Source: an uncultured Fidelibacterota bacterium (GTDB lineage Bacteria; Fidelibacterota; Marinisomatia; Marinisomatales; UBA1611). From it: DNA of 7,028 nucleotides. How positions within the stretch are numbered: the stretch's first letter is position 1; every line of letters starts with the position of its first letter. The notes below the pieces were generated by a model, which worked only from the letters and a program-made list of their open reading frames with translations, did not search any database and was not told where the DNA came from. The stretch spans positions 1-7,028 of the forward strand of contig CALCSS010000015.1 of NCBI GenBank assembly GCA_937893835.1. The letters are read 5' to 3'. Positions 1-6,682 of the stretch are shown piece by piece. Position numbers and translations under genes: made by a program.

Positions 1-1456
1 AAAGTGATGCAAATACATCACCGTATTTTGTATAAAAAGTTCCTGATTTTTCCAATGCTATATTTTCTTTGAATACGACTTGCTCTCCAAGAGGAATTTT
101 TCTCTTCACTTTACCATTAGGTAGAATGACACCTGAGATACCAGTGTTCCCAGACCTTACAACTGGTATACGATTCTCTATTGCTCTCAATCTAGCATGC
201 TCAAAGTGTTGGTATGGTCCTGCAGAATTTCCTAACCATCCATCATTTGCCTGAATCATTAGTATTGCCGCTCCCTTATTCACAAATCTACGTGCATAAC
301 GTGGCAAACTAGATTCGTAGCAGATCAGGTTTGAAAACTTAATATTACCAAACTTGAAGGTTGTATAGTCATCACCGCCCATAAACATTCCTCTATCTAT
401 ATTTAAATTAAGTTCGCCAAGAGGATGTAACAGATAAGGCATTAGGTCATACTCAGCAAATGGTACTAGATGAATTTTGTCATACATCACATAATCTTGA
501 TTTGGTTGGATATACATAGAACTATTATAATACAACCGCTGTCCATTAGAATCGATTCTCCTATCCACGGTACCAATGAGAATAGGAATATTTGATTGGT
601 TGACAATTGACTGTAATCGCTGTCTTATTATATTATTGATTCTCAAATAGGTAGGCAATGCCGTTTCTGGAAATAAAATAAAATCAGGATCAAGGTCAAT
701 TGCCTTACGATGTAAAGAATCCATTATATTCAATGTTAATTCTCGAGTTGCTATGTCCCATTTTTCATTAGGATTTAAATTAGGTTGTATTACTGCTATG
801 CTTAGTTGCTCTTTATTATCATGTTTTGATTCGAGGATAATCTTTATCCATCCGCTGCCAATGAATACAATCGAAATAAAAAATATTAATCTTAATTTTT
901 CTTTTGAAATCCTATTTACAAATATATAATAATAAAGTGTTACATTAATTATTACTACCCAAAATGCTACAATATAAGTACCTGCGTATTCTATGTGCTG
1001 AAGTATAGGTAATATATCCATTTGAGTTAGAGCTAGATTTCCCCATGTAAATCCTAAAGGGCCAAAACTTCTGATCCATTCGAGAGAGACAATCAGAAAT
1101 GGCATCATCAATAAACGGTTTAAATGATGCTTGATTGAACCCACAATCAAACCTGCCACTGCCCAAAATATCGATAGATAGATAGCCGCACTTATGAGAG
1201 AAAATAAAACAACGATAAATTCAGCACCCGAATTGGTGGCCATCCAATAATTTGAGATAAAATTATAAATTATTCCAAAAACGAAACCTGATAGAAAGTT
1301 GGTTTTTGGCCCATTAGCAAACCATGAATAAAATATTGGTAAAAAACCTATATATGCTAGAATACCTAAATGAATGGGGTGATAACTTATACCAACTAAT
1401 AATCCTGAAATAATTGCTAGTTGCCAAGGAGACCTTTTTAAAAAAAAGCTATTCAT
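1..1456 (-). CDS. lnt: Apolipoprotein N-acyltransferase, first 485 residues (3' end cut by window edge)
   Basis: Lnt adds the third acyl chain to the N-terminal cysteine of lipoproteins at the inner membrane, the last maturation step before outer-membrane sorting. The frame is open from ATG 1456 to the window edge. Hydrophobic N-terminal segments lie at about 12-25, 30-46, 55-72, 80-107, 115-128, 157-180 and 187-205. The nitrilase-like domain follows from about 216. The catalytic triad is complete: E264 in FPETALP, K327 in YDKIHLVPFAEY, C379 in LICYESSLP. W233 in EKWD, E335 and E381 match other residues known to matter in E. coli Lnt. NDGWLG (404-409) and the RAIENRIPVVRSGNTGIS stretch are also typical. 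The sequence stops just where the last transmembrane helix should begin (E. coli Lnt has 512 residues), so only about 25-40 residues are missing. The start is fixed by the ATGA overlap with ruvX. Confidence 0.95.
   Translation of the reverse strand, partial: MNSFFLKRSPWQLAIISGLLVGISYHPIHLGILAYIGFLPIFYSWFANGPKTNFLSGFVFGIIYNFISNYWMATNSGAEFIVVLFSLISAAIYLSIFWAVAGLIVGSIKHHLNRLLMMPFLIVSLEWIRSFGPLGFTWGNLALTQMDILPILQHIEYAGTYIVAFWVVIINVTLYYYIFVNRISKEKLRLIFFISIVFIGSGWIKIILESKHDNKEQLSIAVIQPNLNPNEKWDIATRELTLNIMDSLHRKAIDLDPDFILFPETALPTYLRINNIIRQRLQSIVNQSNIPILIGTVDRRIDSNGQRLYYNSSMYIQPNQDYVMYDKIHLVPFAEYDLMPYLLHPLGELNLNIDRGMFMGGDDYTTFKFGNIKFSNLICYESSLPRYARRFVNKGAAILMIQANDGWLGNSAGPYQHFEHARLRAIENRIPVVRSGNTGISGVILPNGKVKRKIPLGEQVVFKENIALEKSGTFYTKYGDVFASL
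1453..1456 (-). other. ATGA start-stop overlap, ruvX to lnt
   Basis: The lnt ATG (1456-1454) and the ruvX TGA (1455-1453) overlap as ATGA, the classic arrangement for translational coupling. No Shine-Dalgarno-like run lies upstream of the lnt ATG, which fits coupled re-initiation. Confidence 0.85.
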
Positions 1457-1869
1457 TTATAGGAATGAGAATCCAAAAATTGTTGTAAAAAGATTGCAGC
1501 AGCCGTTGAATCAATTAAATGTTTATTGTGACCAGTCTTTACTTTCTGCTCAATTAATGATTTTTTTGCACTTAAAGAAGATAATCTCTCATCTTGCAAA
1601 TGTATAGAAATACCAAAGGATTCTAGAAATTTTGAAAATTTTCTAACTTTTACTGTCTGCTGTGTCTCGTTACCTGACATACTGATTGGAAGCCCTAGCA
1701 CGATACATTCAATATCATTTTCTAGAATTATGCTTTTAAATTTTTTCTCTAACGAGACTAAATCTTTATTATGAATAGTGTGAAATGGTGATGCTATAAT
1801 TTTATTTAAATCAGATATGGCCAACCCTATGCGACTATCTCCATAGTCTACGCCCAATATTCTTCCCAC
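1453..1869 (-). CDS. ruvX: YqgF/RuvX family RNase H-fold nuclease (16S rRNA processing / putative Holliday junction resolvase)
   Basis: The family has a RuvC/RNase H-like fold. Members are annotated as putative Holliday junction resolvases, and E. coli YqgF is tied to 5' end maturation of 16S rRNA. The protein has 138 residues, the usual size. The family motifs are ILGVDYGDSRIGLAISD (4-20, D8 acidic metal ligand), IVLGLPISMSGNE (56-68), LQDERLSS (91-98), and HLIDSTAAAIFLQQFL (117-132, D120). The start is GTG (1869-1867), chosen because it places the conserved RILGVDYG at the very N-terminus, as in homologues, and lies 3 nt after the HU/IHF stop. No good Shine-Dalgarno is visible (only GAG close upstream). 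The TGA stop overlaps the lnt ATG as ATGA. Confidence 0.95.
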   Translation of the reverse strand: MGRILGVDYGDSRIGLAISDLNKIIASPFHTIHNKDLVSLEKKFKSIILENDIECIVLGLPISMSGNETQQTVKVRKFSKFLESFGISIHLQDERLSSLSAKKSLIEQKVKTGHNKHLIDSTAAAIFLQQFLDSHSYK

Positions 1870-1872
1870 AGC

Positions 1873-2181
1873 TCAGATTGGCTTACGCAATTGTGCCTTG
1901 ATAATTTTACCAGGCTTGAACCTCGTCTTTTTGTGAGCAGGTACATATATCTCTTCATTTGTTCTTGGATTACGAGCTCTTGGTTTTGCTTTTGTGGGTT
2001 TAGATTCAAATACCCCGAAATTTCTTATTTCAATTCTTGTATACGGGCTATCTTCCGTTAGATATTCTCTTAATATGCTAAAAAGGTCATCCACTAACAC
2101 TAACGAAGATCTGATACTTTTATTTTGCCGCTTTGCCATTTCATGGGCAATATCTTTTTTTGTATATGTTTTGATTTTCAT
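1873..2181 (-). CDS. HU/IHF family DNA-bending nucleoid protein
   Basis: A small dimeric protein that bends DNA and helps compact the chromosome. Its 102 residues are slightly longer than typical HU (about 90). The N-terminal helices span about 8-42 (TKKDIAHEMAKR, LVLVDDLFSILREYL). RIEIRNFGVFES (49-60) matches the family signature strand and turn, here closer to the RIEIRGFG of IHF than to typical HU. The DNA-binding arm follows, with many Lys/Arg residues and RNP at 70-72, where the Pro is the residue that intercalates in HU/IHF. FKPGKIIK (88-95) is the conserved final segment. HU, IHF-alpha and IHF-beta cannot be separated reliably from one sequence, so no symbol is given. It overlaps the RelA/SpoT gene by one base and lies 3 nt before ruvX. 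Confidence 0.93.
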   Translation of the reverse strand: MKIKTYTKKDIAHEMAKRQNKSIRSSLVLVDDLFSILREYLTEDSPYTRIEIRNFGVFESKPTKAKPRARNPRTNEEIYVPAHKKTRFKPGKIIKAQLRKPI

Positions 2182-2183
2182 TA
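2179..2183 (-). other. TAATG stop-start overlap, rsh to HU/IHF gene
   Basis: The stop TAA of the RelA/SpoT gene (2183-2181) shares one base with the ATG of the HU/IHF gene (2181-2179), the same arrangement as at dnaB/rsh. Unlike that junction, partial Shine-Dalgarno-like runs precede it: AGG at 2190-2188 (6 nt from ATG) and AAAGGG at 2197-2192 (10 nt). Translation here may combine re-initiation with direct initiation. Confidence 0.8.
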
Positions 2184-4370
2184 TCTACCTACCCTTTCTA
2201 CATAATCAATGTATTTTAATTTTGTCATCTTTTGCATTAATCTATCTAGTTGGCGATTATTATTTACTTGGACAATGAAATTTGCCTCAGCAATGCTATC
2301 ATTGACCTTAATATCTACACTTGCAATATTTACATTTTGTTTTGAAATACATTCTGACATATCCTTTAGCCAGCCTTTATAATCTTGACCTATAACTTTT
2401 AATAGGACATTAAACTGGTCTGAGGATTTAACATTCCAATCCACGGGAACTAACCTATCTGACTCATGATTTAATAATGGCAAACTTTTGCACGCGCTTC
2501 TGTGAACAGTAACCCCCCTACCTCTGGTTACAAAACCAATAAGTTCATCTCCAGGTATTGGATTACAACATTTACCAAAATTAATTAGAAGGTTATCTAT
2601 TCCATCTAAAACTATACCTTTGGATTTATTACGATAGAAATCAAAAAAACCAGCTGAATTATCATTTAATTCATTATTATCTTCGATTTCTTCTTTAGGC
2701 CTTATCTTTTTAAACATATCCCTAACAGTAATTACTCCAGTTCCTATCGCCTTTAATAGTGCATCTGTATCAGCATATCCAAAACGATTATAACTTTTCT
2801 TAAATTCGTCTATATCATCTTTTAATTTCATTCGCCTTAGAGTTTTAGTAAGGATTTCAATCCCTAATTTTATACTTTCATCATCATGACTTTTCTTTAA
2901 ATGACGATTAACTTGATTTCGTGCTTTGGTGGTCACAATGAATTTTTGCCATCCATAACTTGGCATTTGTTTTTTGCTAGTAATAATCTCGACCATATCA
3001 CCATTTTGAAGCTTTGTATTTAAGGGAACTACAATATGATTTATCTTCGCTCCCATACAATGCATTCCAACTTGTGTATGGACCTGATAAGCAAAATCAA
3101 CAGGCGTTGCGTCAATCGGCAACTGGACAAGGTCACCATCAGGAGTAAAAACAAAAATTTCTTCATTGTAAAGATCAATTTTTAATAGATCCATAAATTC
3201 CTTTGGGTCAGTGGACTCATTCTGCAATATCTCTAATAATTCTCTTAGCCATTTCACATTATTGTCTATTCCTGTTGGTCGACTATCTTTATAAATCCAA
3301 TGAGCGGCAACTCCAATTTCCGCAGTTTCTTCCATATCATTTGTACGAATTTGAATTTCAATCTTTTGGCCATTTGGCCCTATGACTGTAGTATGGACAG
3401 ATTGATAGCCATTTGATTTTGGAGTTGCAATAAAATCTTTAAACCTATCTTGTACTGGTAAGTATATGTTGTGGACTATTCCAAGAGCCAAATAACAGTT
3501 TTCAATCTTTTCTACAATAATACGAATTGCATATAGATCGTAAATCTCATTGAACGCCTTATTCCTATTCATCATTTTTCCATAAATCGAAGCGTAAGAC
3601 TTTGCTCGACCATATACCAATGGGAATATTTCATATTTATTTAATTCTTCTTCTACAGGTTTTATCACTTTATTAATGAATTTATGCCTCTGCCTTTCAC
3701 TAGATTTTATTTTAGATTCAATTTCTTTGTAACCTGAAGGATTTAACACACTAAAGACCAAATCTTCCAATTGTGATTTTACAGATGACATACCCAAGCG
3801 GTGAGCAAGAGGGACATAAATATCTCGAGTTTCTATCGCAATTCTATGTCGCTTGATTTGAGGCATATGCATGATTGTTTCCATATTATGAAGACGATCT
3901 GCAAATTTTATGATAATAACCCTCAAATCCTGCGCAACTGACAGTAGCATTTTCATAAAATTACCCGCCTGTTTTTCTTTCCTAGACGAGTATGTTATTT
4001 CACTTATTTTAGTAAGACCATCTACAAGATTGCCAAGATCATCACCAAAGATATCAGTGATTTCATCTAGGGTTGTCTCTGTATCCTCAATTGTATCATG
4101 TAATAAACCTGCCATAATCGTTGTTGTATCCATTTTCCAACTGGCCAAGGTATTTGCTACTGCAATACAGTGAGAAAAATAAGGTTGGCCAGATAGTCTT
4201 TTTTGACCATTATGGCATCTATCACCAAATTCATAGGCCTTCCAGAGTATTGCTGTTACCTCATCAGAATTTTGATCAGGTGATAAAGAAATATTTTCTA
4301 CTAGTTTAATAAAAGATTTAGGATACTCTCCAAATAGTTGAGGAACAAGTTTTGTTAATGGATTTTCCAT
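2181..4370 (-). CDS. Bifunctional (p)ppGpp synthetase/hydrolase (long RelA/SpoT homologue)
   Basis: The enzyme makes (p)ppGpp from ATP and GDP/GTP on starvation and degrades it again, setting the stringent response. At 729 residues it is a normal long RSH protein. The HD hydrolase domain (about 40-200) is intact: H67, HDTIED at 91-96, and D158 in FADRLHNM. The synthetase domain (about 245-365) has GRAKSYASIYGKM (R255, K257, K265), D278, RFKD (309-312), SNGYQSVHT and EIQIRT (E338, Q340). RFKD is the RxKD form found in bifunctional Rel/SpoT enzymes; monofunctional RelA has ExDD. A TGS domain follows (about 403-465, with H431), then a helical region, a Cys-His segment (C601, C602, H623, C627) and a C-terminal ACT domain (about 652-729). 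Both activities are therefore predicted. As the only RSH seen here it may be the cell's single Rel; I leave the symbol blank because rel, relA and spoT cannot be told apart from this window. Confidence 0.96.
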   Translation of the reverse strand: MENPLTKLVPQLFGEYPKSFIKLVENISLSPDQNSDEVTAILWKAYEFGDRCHNGQKRLSGQPYFSHCIAVANTLASWKMDTTTIMAGLLHDTIEDTETTLDEITDIFGDDLGNLVDGLTKISEITYSSRKEKQAGNFMKMLLSVAQDLRVIIIKFADRLHNMETIMHMPQIKRHRIAIETRDIYVPLAHRLGMSSVKSQLEDLVFSVLNPSGYKEIESKIKSSERQRHKFINKVIKPVEEELNKYEIFPLVYGRAKSYASIYGKMMNRNKAFNEIYDLYAIRIIVEKIENCYLALGIVHNIYLPVQDRFKDFIATPKSNGYQSVHTTVIGPNGQKIEIQIRTNDMEETAEIGVAAHWIYKDSRPTGIDNNVKWLRELLEILQNESTDPKEFMDLLKIDLYNEEIFVFTPDGDLVQLPIDATPVDFAYQVHTQVGMHCMGAKINHIVVPLNTKLQNGDMVEIITSKKQMPSYGWQKFIVTTKARNQVNRHLKKSHDDESIKLGIEILTKTLRRMKLKDDIDEFKKSYNRFGYADTDALLKAIGTGVITVRDMFKKIRPKEEIEDNNELNDNSAGFFDFYRNKSKGIVLDGIDNLLINFGKCCNPIPGDELIGFVTRGRGVTVHRSACKSLPLLNHESDRLVPVDWNVKSSDQFNVLLKVIGQDYKGWLKDMSECISKQNVNIASVDIKVNDSIAEANFIVQVNNNRQLDRLMQKMTKLKYIDYVERVGR

Positions 4371-4372
4371 TA
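4368..4372 (-). other. TAATG stop-start overlap, dnaB to rsh
   Basis: The dnaB stop TAA (4372-4370) shares its last A with the ATG of the RelA/SpoT gene (4370-4368). The nearest purine-rich run (AAGGAAG at 4390-4384) is 13 nt from the ATG, longer than usual, so re-initiation by terminating ribosomes is the likely way this gene is translated. The mechanism is inference; the overlap is seen. Confidence 0.85.
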
Positions 4373-5716
4373 AAATGGAGTTTCTTCCTTAGATAGATTT
4401 TCAAATCTTGCATATTGGCTAATGAAAGTAGCATCAATACTTCCCGTTGGCCCATTACGTTGTTTTGCAATAATAATCTTTGCTTTACCCTCATCTTCAT
4501 CTTCCTGACTATATACCCAAGGTCGGTAAAGAAAGATAACGACATCTGCATCTTGTTCAATGGCACCACTTTCACGTAAGTCTGACAATTGAGGTTGACG
4601 ATCTTGTCTTTGTTCTACCGCTCTTGATAACTGGGAGAGCGCAACAACTGGGACATCTATTTCTTTGGCAAGAGCTTTTAATGATCTTGAGATAACAGAA
4701 ATTTCCTGTTGACGGTTTTCTACACCTCTTGGTCCTTGCATTAATTGAAGATAATCAACCACAATCATACTTATCTGTTTTTCTGCTACTAGCCGCCTAG
4801 CCTTAGCTCTCAACTCACGAACTGTTATAGCAGGAGTATCATCAAGATAAATTGGAGCTTCTTCTAAATCTCCTGCTGCAATTCCTAAATTTTTCCATAA
4901 TTTAGAAGGAAGTTTGCCTGTTCTTACAAAATGCATATTCACTCTTGCTTCTGCACAGAGTAATCTCATTGCTAGTTGTTGATTACCCATCTCTAAACTA
5001 AACATTCCAACTCCTTCATCTGCCTCTAAAGCTGCATTACGTATCATTGAAAGAGCCAACGCAGTTTTACCCATACTAGGTCTTCCTGCAATAATGATAA
5101 GATCACCTTTTTGAAATCCTGATGTCTTTTCATCTAGGTCTAATAAGCCCGATGGTACACCCGTAACCGTACCACCCTTGTTTCTTTTTTCCTCTAAATC
5201 ATCTAATGCGCTTACTATAACAGGGTTAATCTGTTTAAATCCACCCTTCAACTGGTTTTGAGTAATCTTAAACATTGATTGTTCAACAGTCTCTAGTATA
5301 TCAGATATATCTTGATTATCATCGTATGCTTCTTTTGCTATATTATGAGAAAGTGAAATCAGATTTCTTAACAAGGCTTTTTCTACAACAATTTTTGCAT
5401 ATCGTTCAACATGTGCTGCAGTTGGGACCATTTCAACCAAACCTGTTAAAAAATAAATACCTCCAATTACATCTAAATCATTATTTTTCTTTAGATATTC
5501 CGCAACTGATAACGTATCAATAGGTTCAGCATTATCAAATAATTTTCGCATTGCTGAAAATATTTTCATATGAGCATCTTTATAAAAATGCTCAGGCTGT
5601 AACCATTGGATGGATTTACTCACTGCTTCTTTGGAAGATAACATAGAGCCAAGCACTGCTAATTCAGCCTCATTTGAATGAGGTTGGACGTTTAATTGTT
5701 TATTATCTTTTGTCAT
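4370..5716 (-). CDS. dnaB: Replicative DNA helicase DnaB
   Basis: DnaB is the hexameric 5'-3' helicase that unwinds DNA at the replication fork and recruits primase. At 448 residues it is full length (E. coli about 471) and has no intein, although DnaB is a common intein host. The N-terminal collar domain spans about 12-115 (PHSNEAELAVLGSML, IGGIYFLTGL, PTAAHVERYAKIV). A linker follows to about 180, then the RecA-like ATPase domain: Walker A GRPSMGKTA (211-219, K217, T218), catalytic Glu in FSLEM (E242), Walker B VVDYLQLM (D321), ALSQLSR (Q362), DLRESGAIEQDAD (379-391), and IIAKQRNGPTG with K418 and R420 as the arginine-finger region. Every key residue is present. It begins 6 nt after the glycosylase stop with no visible Shine-Dalgarno, and its TAA overlaps the next gene's ATG by one base, so coupling to that gene is likely. 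Confidence 0.97.
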   Translation of the reverse strand: MTKDNKQLNVQPHSNEAELAVLGSMLSSKEAVSKSIQWLQPEHFYKDAHMKIFSAMRKLFDNAEPIDTLSVAEYLKKNNDLDVIGGIYFLTGLVEMVPTAAHVERYAKIVVEKALLRNLISLSHNIAKEAYDDNQDISDILETVEQSMFKITQNQLKGGFKQINPVIVSALDDLEEKRNKGGTVTGVPSGLLDLDEKTSGFQKGDLIIIAGRPSMGKTALALSMIRNAALEADEGVGMFSLEMGNQQLAMRLLCAEARVNMHFVRTGKLPSKLWKNLGIAAGDLEEAPIYLDDTPAITVRELRAKARRLVAEKQISMIVVDYLQLMQGPRGVENRQQEISVISRSLKALAKEIDVPVVALSQLSRAVEQRQDRQPQLSDLRESGAIEQDADVVIFLYRPWVYSQEDEDEGKAKIIIAKQRNGPTGSIDATFISQYARFENLSKEETPF

Positions 5717-5722
5717 AAAATT

Positions 5723-6403
5723 CTATCTTGTTAAGTAGTCTCTAACCCATTGAAAATCCTCCCAAGCATCTTTTTTGAAATTAGGATTTCTCAACAATGC
5801 TGCTGGGTGATAAGTAACCTTTAATGGAATACCATGATAATCATGAAGAGTGCTTCTCATTTCTTTTAAAGGTATATCTGTTTTAAGTAATGTTTTTCCT
5901 GAAACCCTTCCGAGAGAAACAATAAGTTTTGGTTTTATCAATTTAATCTGCCTTAATAGATATGGTTCACACTTATCCACCTCAGACGCTAGTGGATCTC
6001 TATTATCAGGGGGTCTACATTTCAAAACATTTGCAATATAAACGCCTTCGTTTCTACTCTTATTAATTGCTCTTAATATTTTATCGAGAAGTTTACCTGA
6101 TTTACCAACAAAGGGTTCACCTTTTTGGTCTTCTTTTTCTCCTGGTGCTTCACCAATTAACATAAGGTCAGCATTTGGATCTCCAACTCCAAAAACAAAA
6201 TTATTTCGTGTACTTGCAAGCGGACACTCCTGGCAAAGACATATTGAGTTACAAAATTGAATTAAATCACTAGATAAGTGCCTACGATTTGATAATAGAG
6301 TCTTATCCTCATTGATTGTATTTGTAGATTTAAAGAACAACTCATTTCCAAAAAGTGTCTTTTGCTGTTTTAGGAATTTTTGAATTTCACTTTTTTCATT
6401 CAT
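5723..6403 (-). CDS. Family 4 uracil-DNA glycosylase with 4Fe-4S cluster (SPO1 DNA polymerase-related type)
   Basis: The enzyme removes uracil from DNA, produced by cytosine deamination or dUTP incorporation, and so starts base excision repair. The protein has 226 residues. The catalytic domain starts near residue 46; the first 45 residues are a less conserved, polar N-terminal extension common in this family. Motif A is GEAPGEKED (84-92) followed by GEPFVGKSGKLLD (95-107). YHPAALLR (198-205), with H199, is the C-terminal active-site loop. C57, C60, C129 and C145 have the spacing expected of the four iron-sulfur ligands; C51 and C55 are additional nearby cysteines. GEAPG rather than GLAPG/GLAPA points to family 4, not 5. 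The stop (TAG) is 6 nt from dnaB. No clear Shine-Dalgarno precedes the ATG at 6403; a GGAGAAAA lies too far upstream, inside rpoZ. Confidence 0.9.
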   Translation of the reverse strand: MNEKSEIQKFLKQQKTLFGNELFFKSTNTINEDKTLLSNRRHLSSDLIQFCNSICLCQECPLASTRNNFVFGVGDPNADLMLIGEAPGEKEDQKGEPFVGKSGKLLDKILRAINKSRNEGVYIANVLKCRPPDNRDPLASEVDKCEPYLLRQIKLIKPKLIVSLGRVSGKTLLKTDIPLKEMRSTLHDYHGIPLKVTYHPAALLRNPNFKKDAWEDFQWVRDYLTR

Positions 6404-6418
6404 TGATAAATTGAAAAA
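6404..6418 (-). other. 15-nt gap between rpoZ and the glycosylase gene; no signal seen
   Basis: This is the longest non-coding stretch in the window. It is almost entirely A and T, without a Shine-Dalgarno sequence, hairpin or promoter-like pair. I see nothing functional in it beyond the join between two genes. Confidence 0.6.
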
Positions 6419-6682
6419 TTATTTTCTCCAATTCACTTCACCATTGACAAATTTCTCTATTGCAACTGTCGTGACCTTTTCTTGCTCCTCATAATTCTCA
6501 GGAGAGATTTCTTCAATCTCATCAAAAACATCAAGTTCTTCTTCTTGATGACTTAAGATCGCTTTATCAACTATCCTCTCTTGAAGTTCTAGTTTTGCCT
6601 GTCCAGACATCACAGAAACGGCCTCATACATATTCTCTGCTTTTTCCTCTATATCTCGAAAGGGTATTGTTTTAATTCCCAT
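6419..6682 (-). CDS. rpoZ: RNA polymerase omega-like subunit (RpoZ/Rpb6 family), divergent
   Basis: Omega is the small subunit that helps fold and hold beta' in bacterial RNA polymerase. This 87-residue protein has the family core IEEKAENMYEAVSVMS (about residues 11-26), comparable to the omega pattern with an N-(I/M)-Y-E-(A/S)-V stretch. A Glu/Asp-rich segment follows (about 46-68), then a C-terminal VTTVAIEKFVNGEVNWRK, resembling the 'P-T-x-I-A-x-x-E-x-x-x-G-K' end of Bacteroidetes-type omegas. Position directly after gmk is the classical gmk-rpoZ arrangement and is strong support. It is divergent: the usual basic R-A-R-Q-I stretch after the core reads SGQAKLE, and there is no MAR-type N-terminus. 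Its start overlaps gmk by 11 nt and has a good ribosome binding site. Without the context I would call it only probable. Confidence 0.75.
   Translation of the reverse strand: MGIKTIPFRDIEEKAENMYEAVSVMSGQAKLELQERIVDKAILSHQEEELDVFDEIEEISPENYEEQEKVTTVAIEKFVNGEVNWRK

Noticed and set aside
945..1166. Minus-strand 73-codon open frame
   Set aside because: It lies wholly inside lnt in another frame; lnt is continuous there with clear family motifs, and the shadow protein has no recognisable features.
1994..2278. Plus-strand 94-codon hydrophobic open frame that could look like a small membrane protein
   Set aside because: It is antisense to the HU/IHF gene and the rsh 3' end. Hydrophobic antisense readings of Lys/Glu-rich AT-rich genes are expected, and no ribosome binding site supports it.
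3910..4173. Plus-strand 87-codon open frame, with others at 69-254, 3203-3385, 4121-4309, 5275-5523 and 5850-6041
   Set aside because: All are antisense to strongly conserved coding regions, with no recognisable protein motifs.
2181..4370. Possible loss of one activity in the RelA/SpoT protein
   Set aside because: The HD hydrolase residues (H67, H91, D92, E95, D96, D158) and the synthetase residues (R255, K257, D278, RFKD, E338) are all present.
4318..4575. Minus-strand 85-codon open frame spanning the dnaB/rsh junction
   Set aside because: It is an out-of-frame reading of the dnaB C-terminus and rsh start. Both genes are conserved through this stretch and the shadow product resembles nothing.
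4370..5716. Possible intein or split in dnaB
   Set aside because: The ATPase domain is continuous from Walker A to the arginine-finger region at normal length, so no insertion is present.
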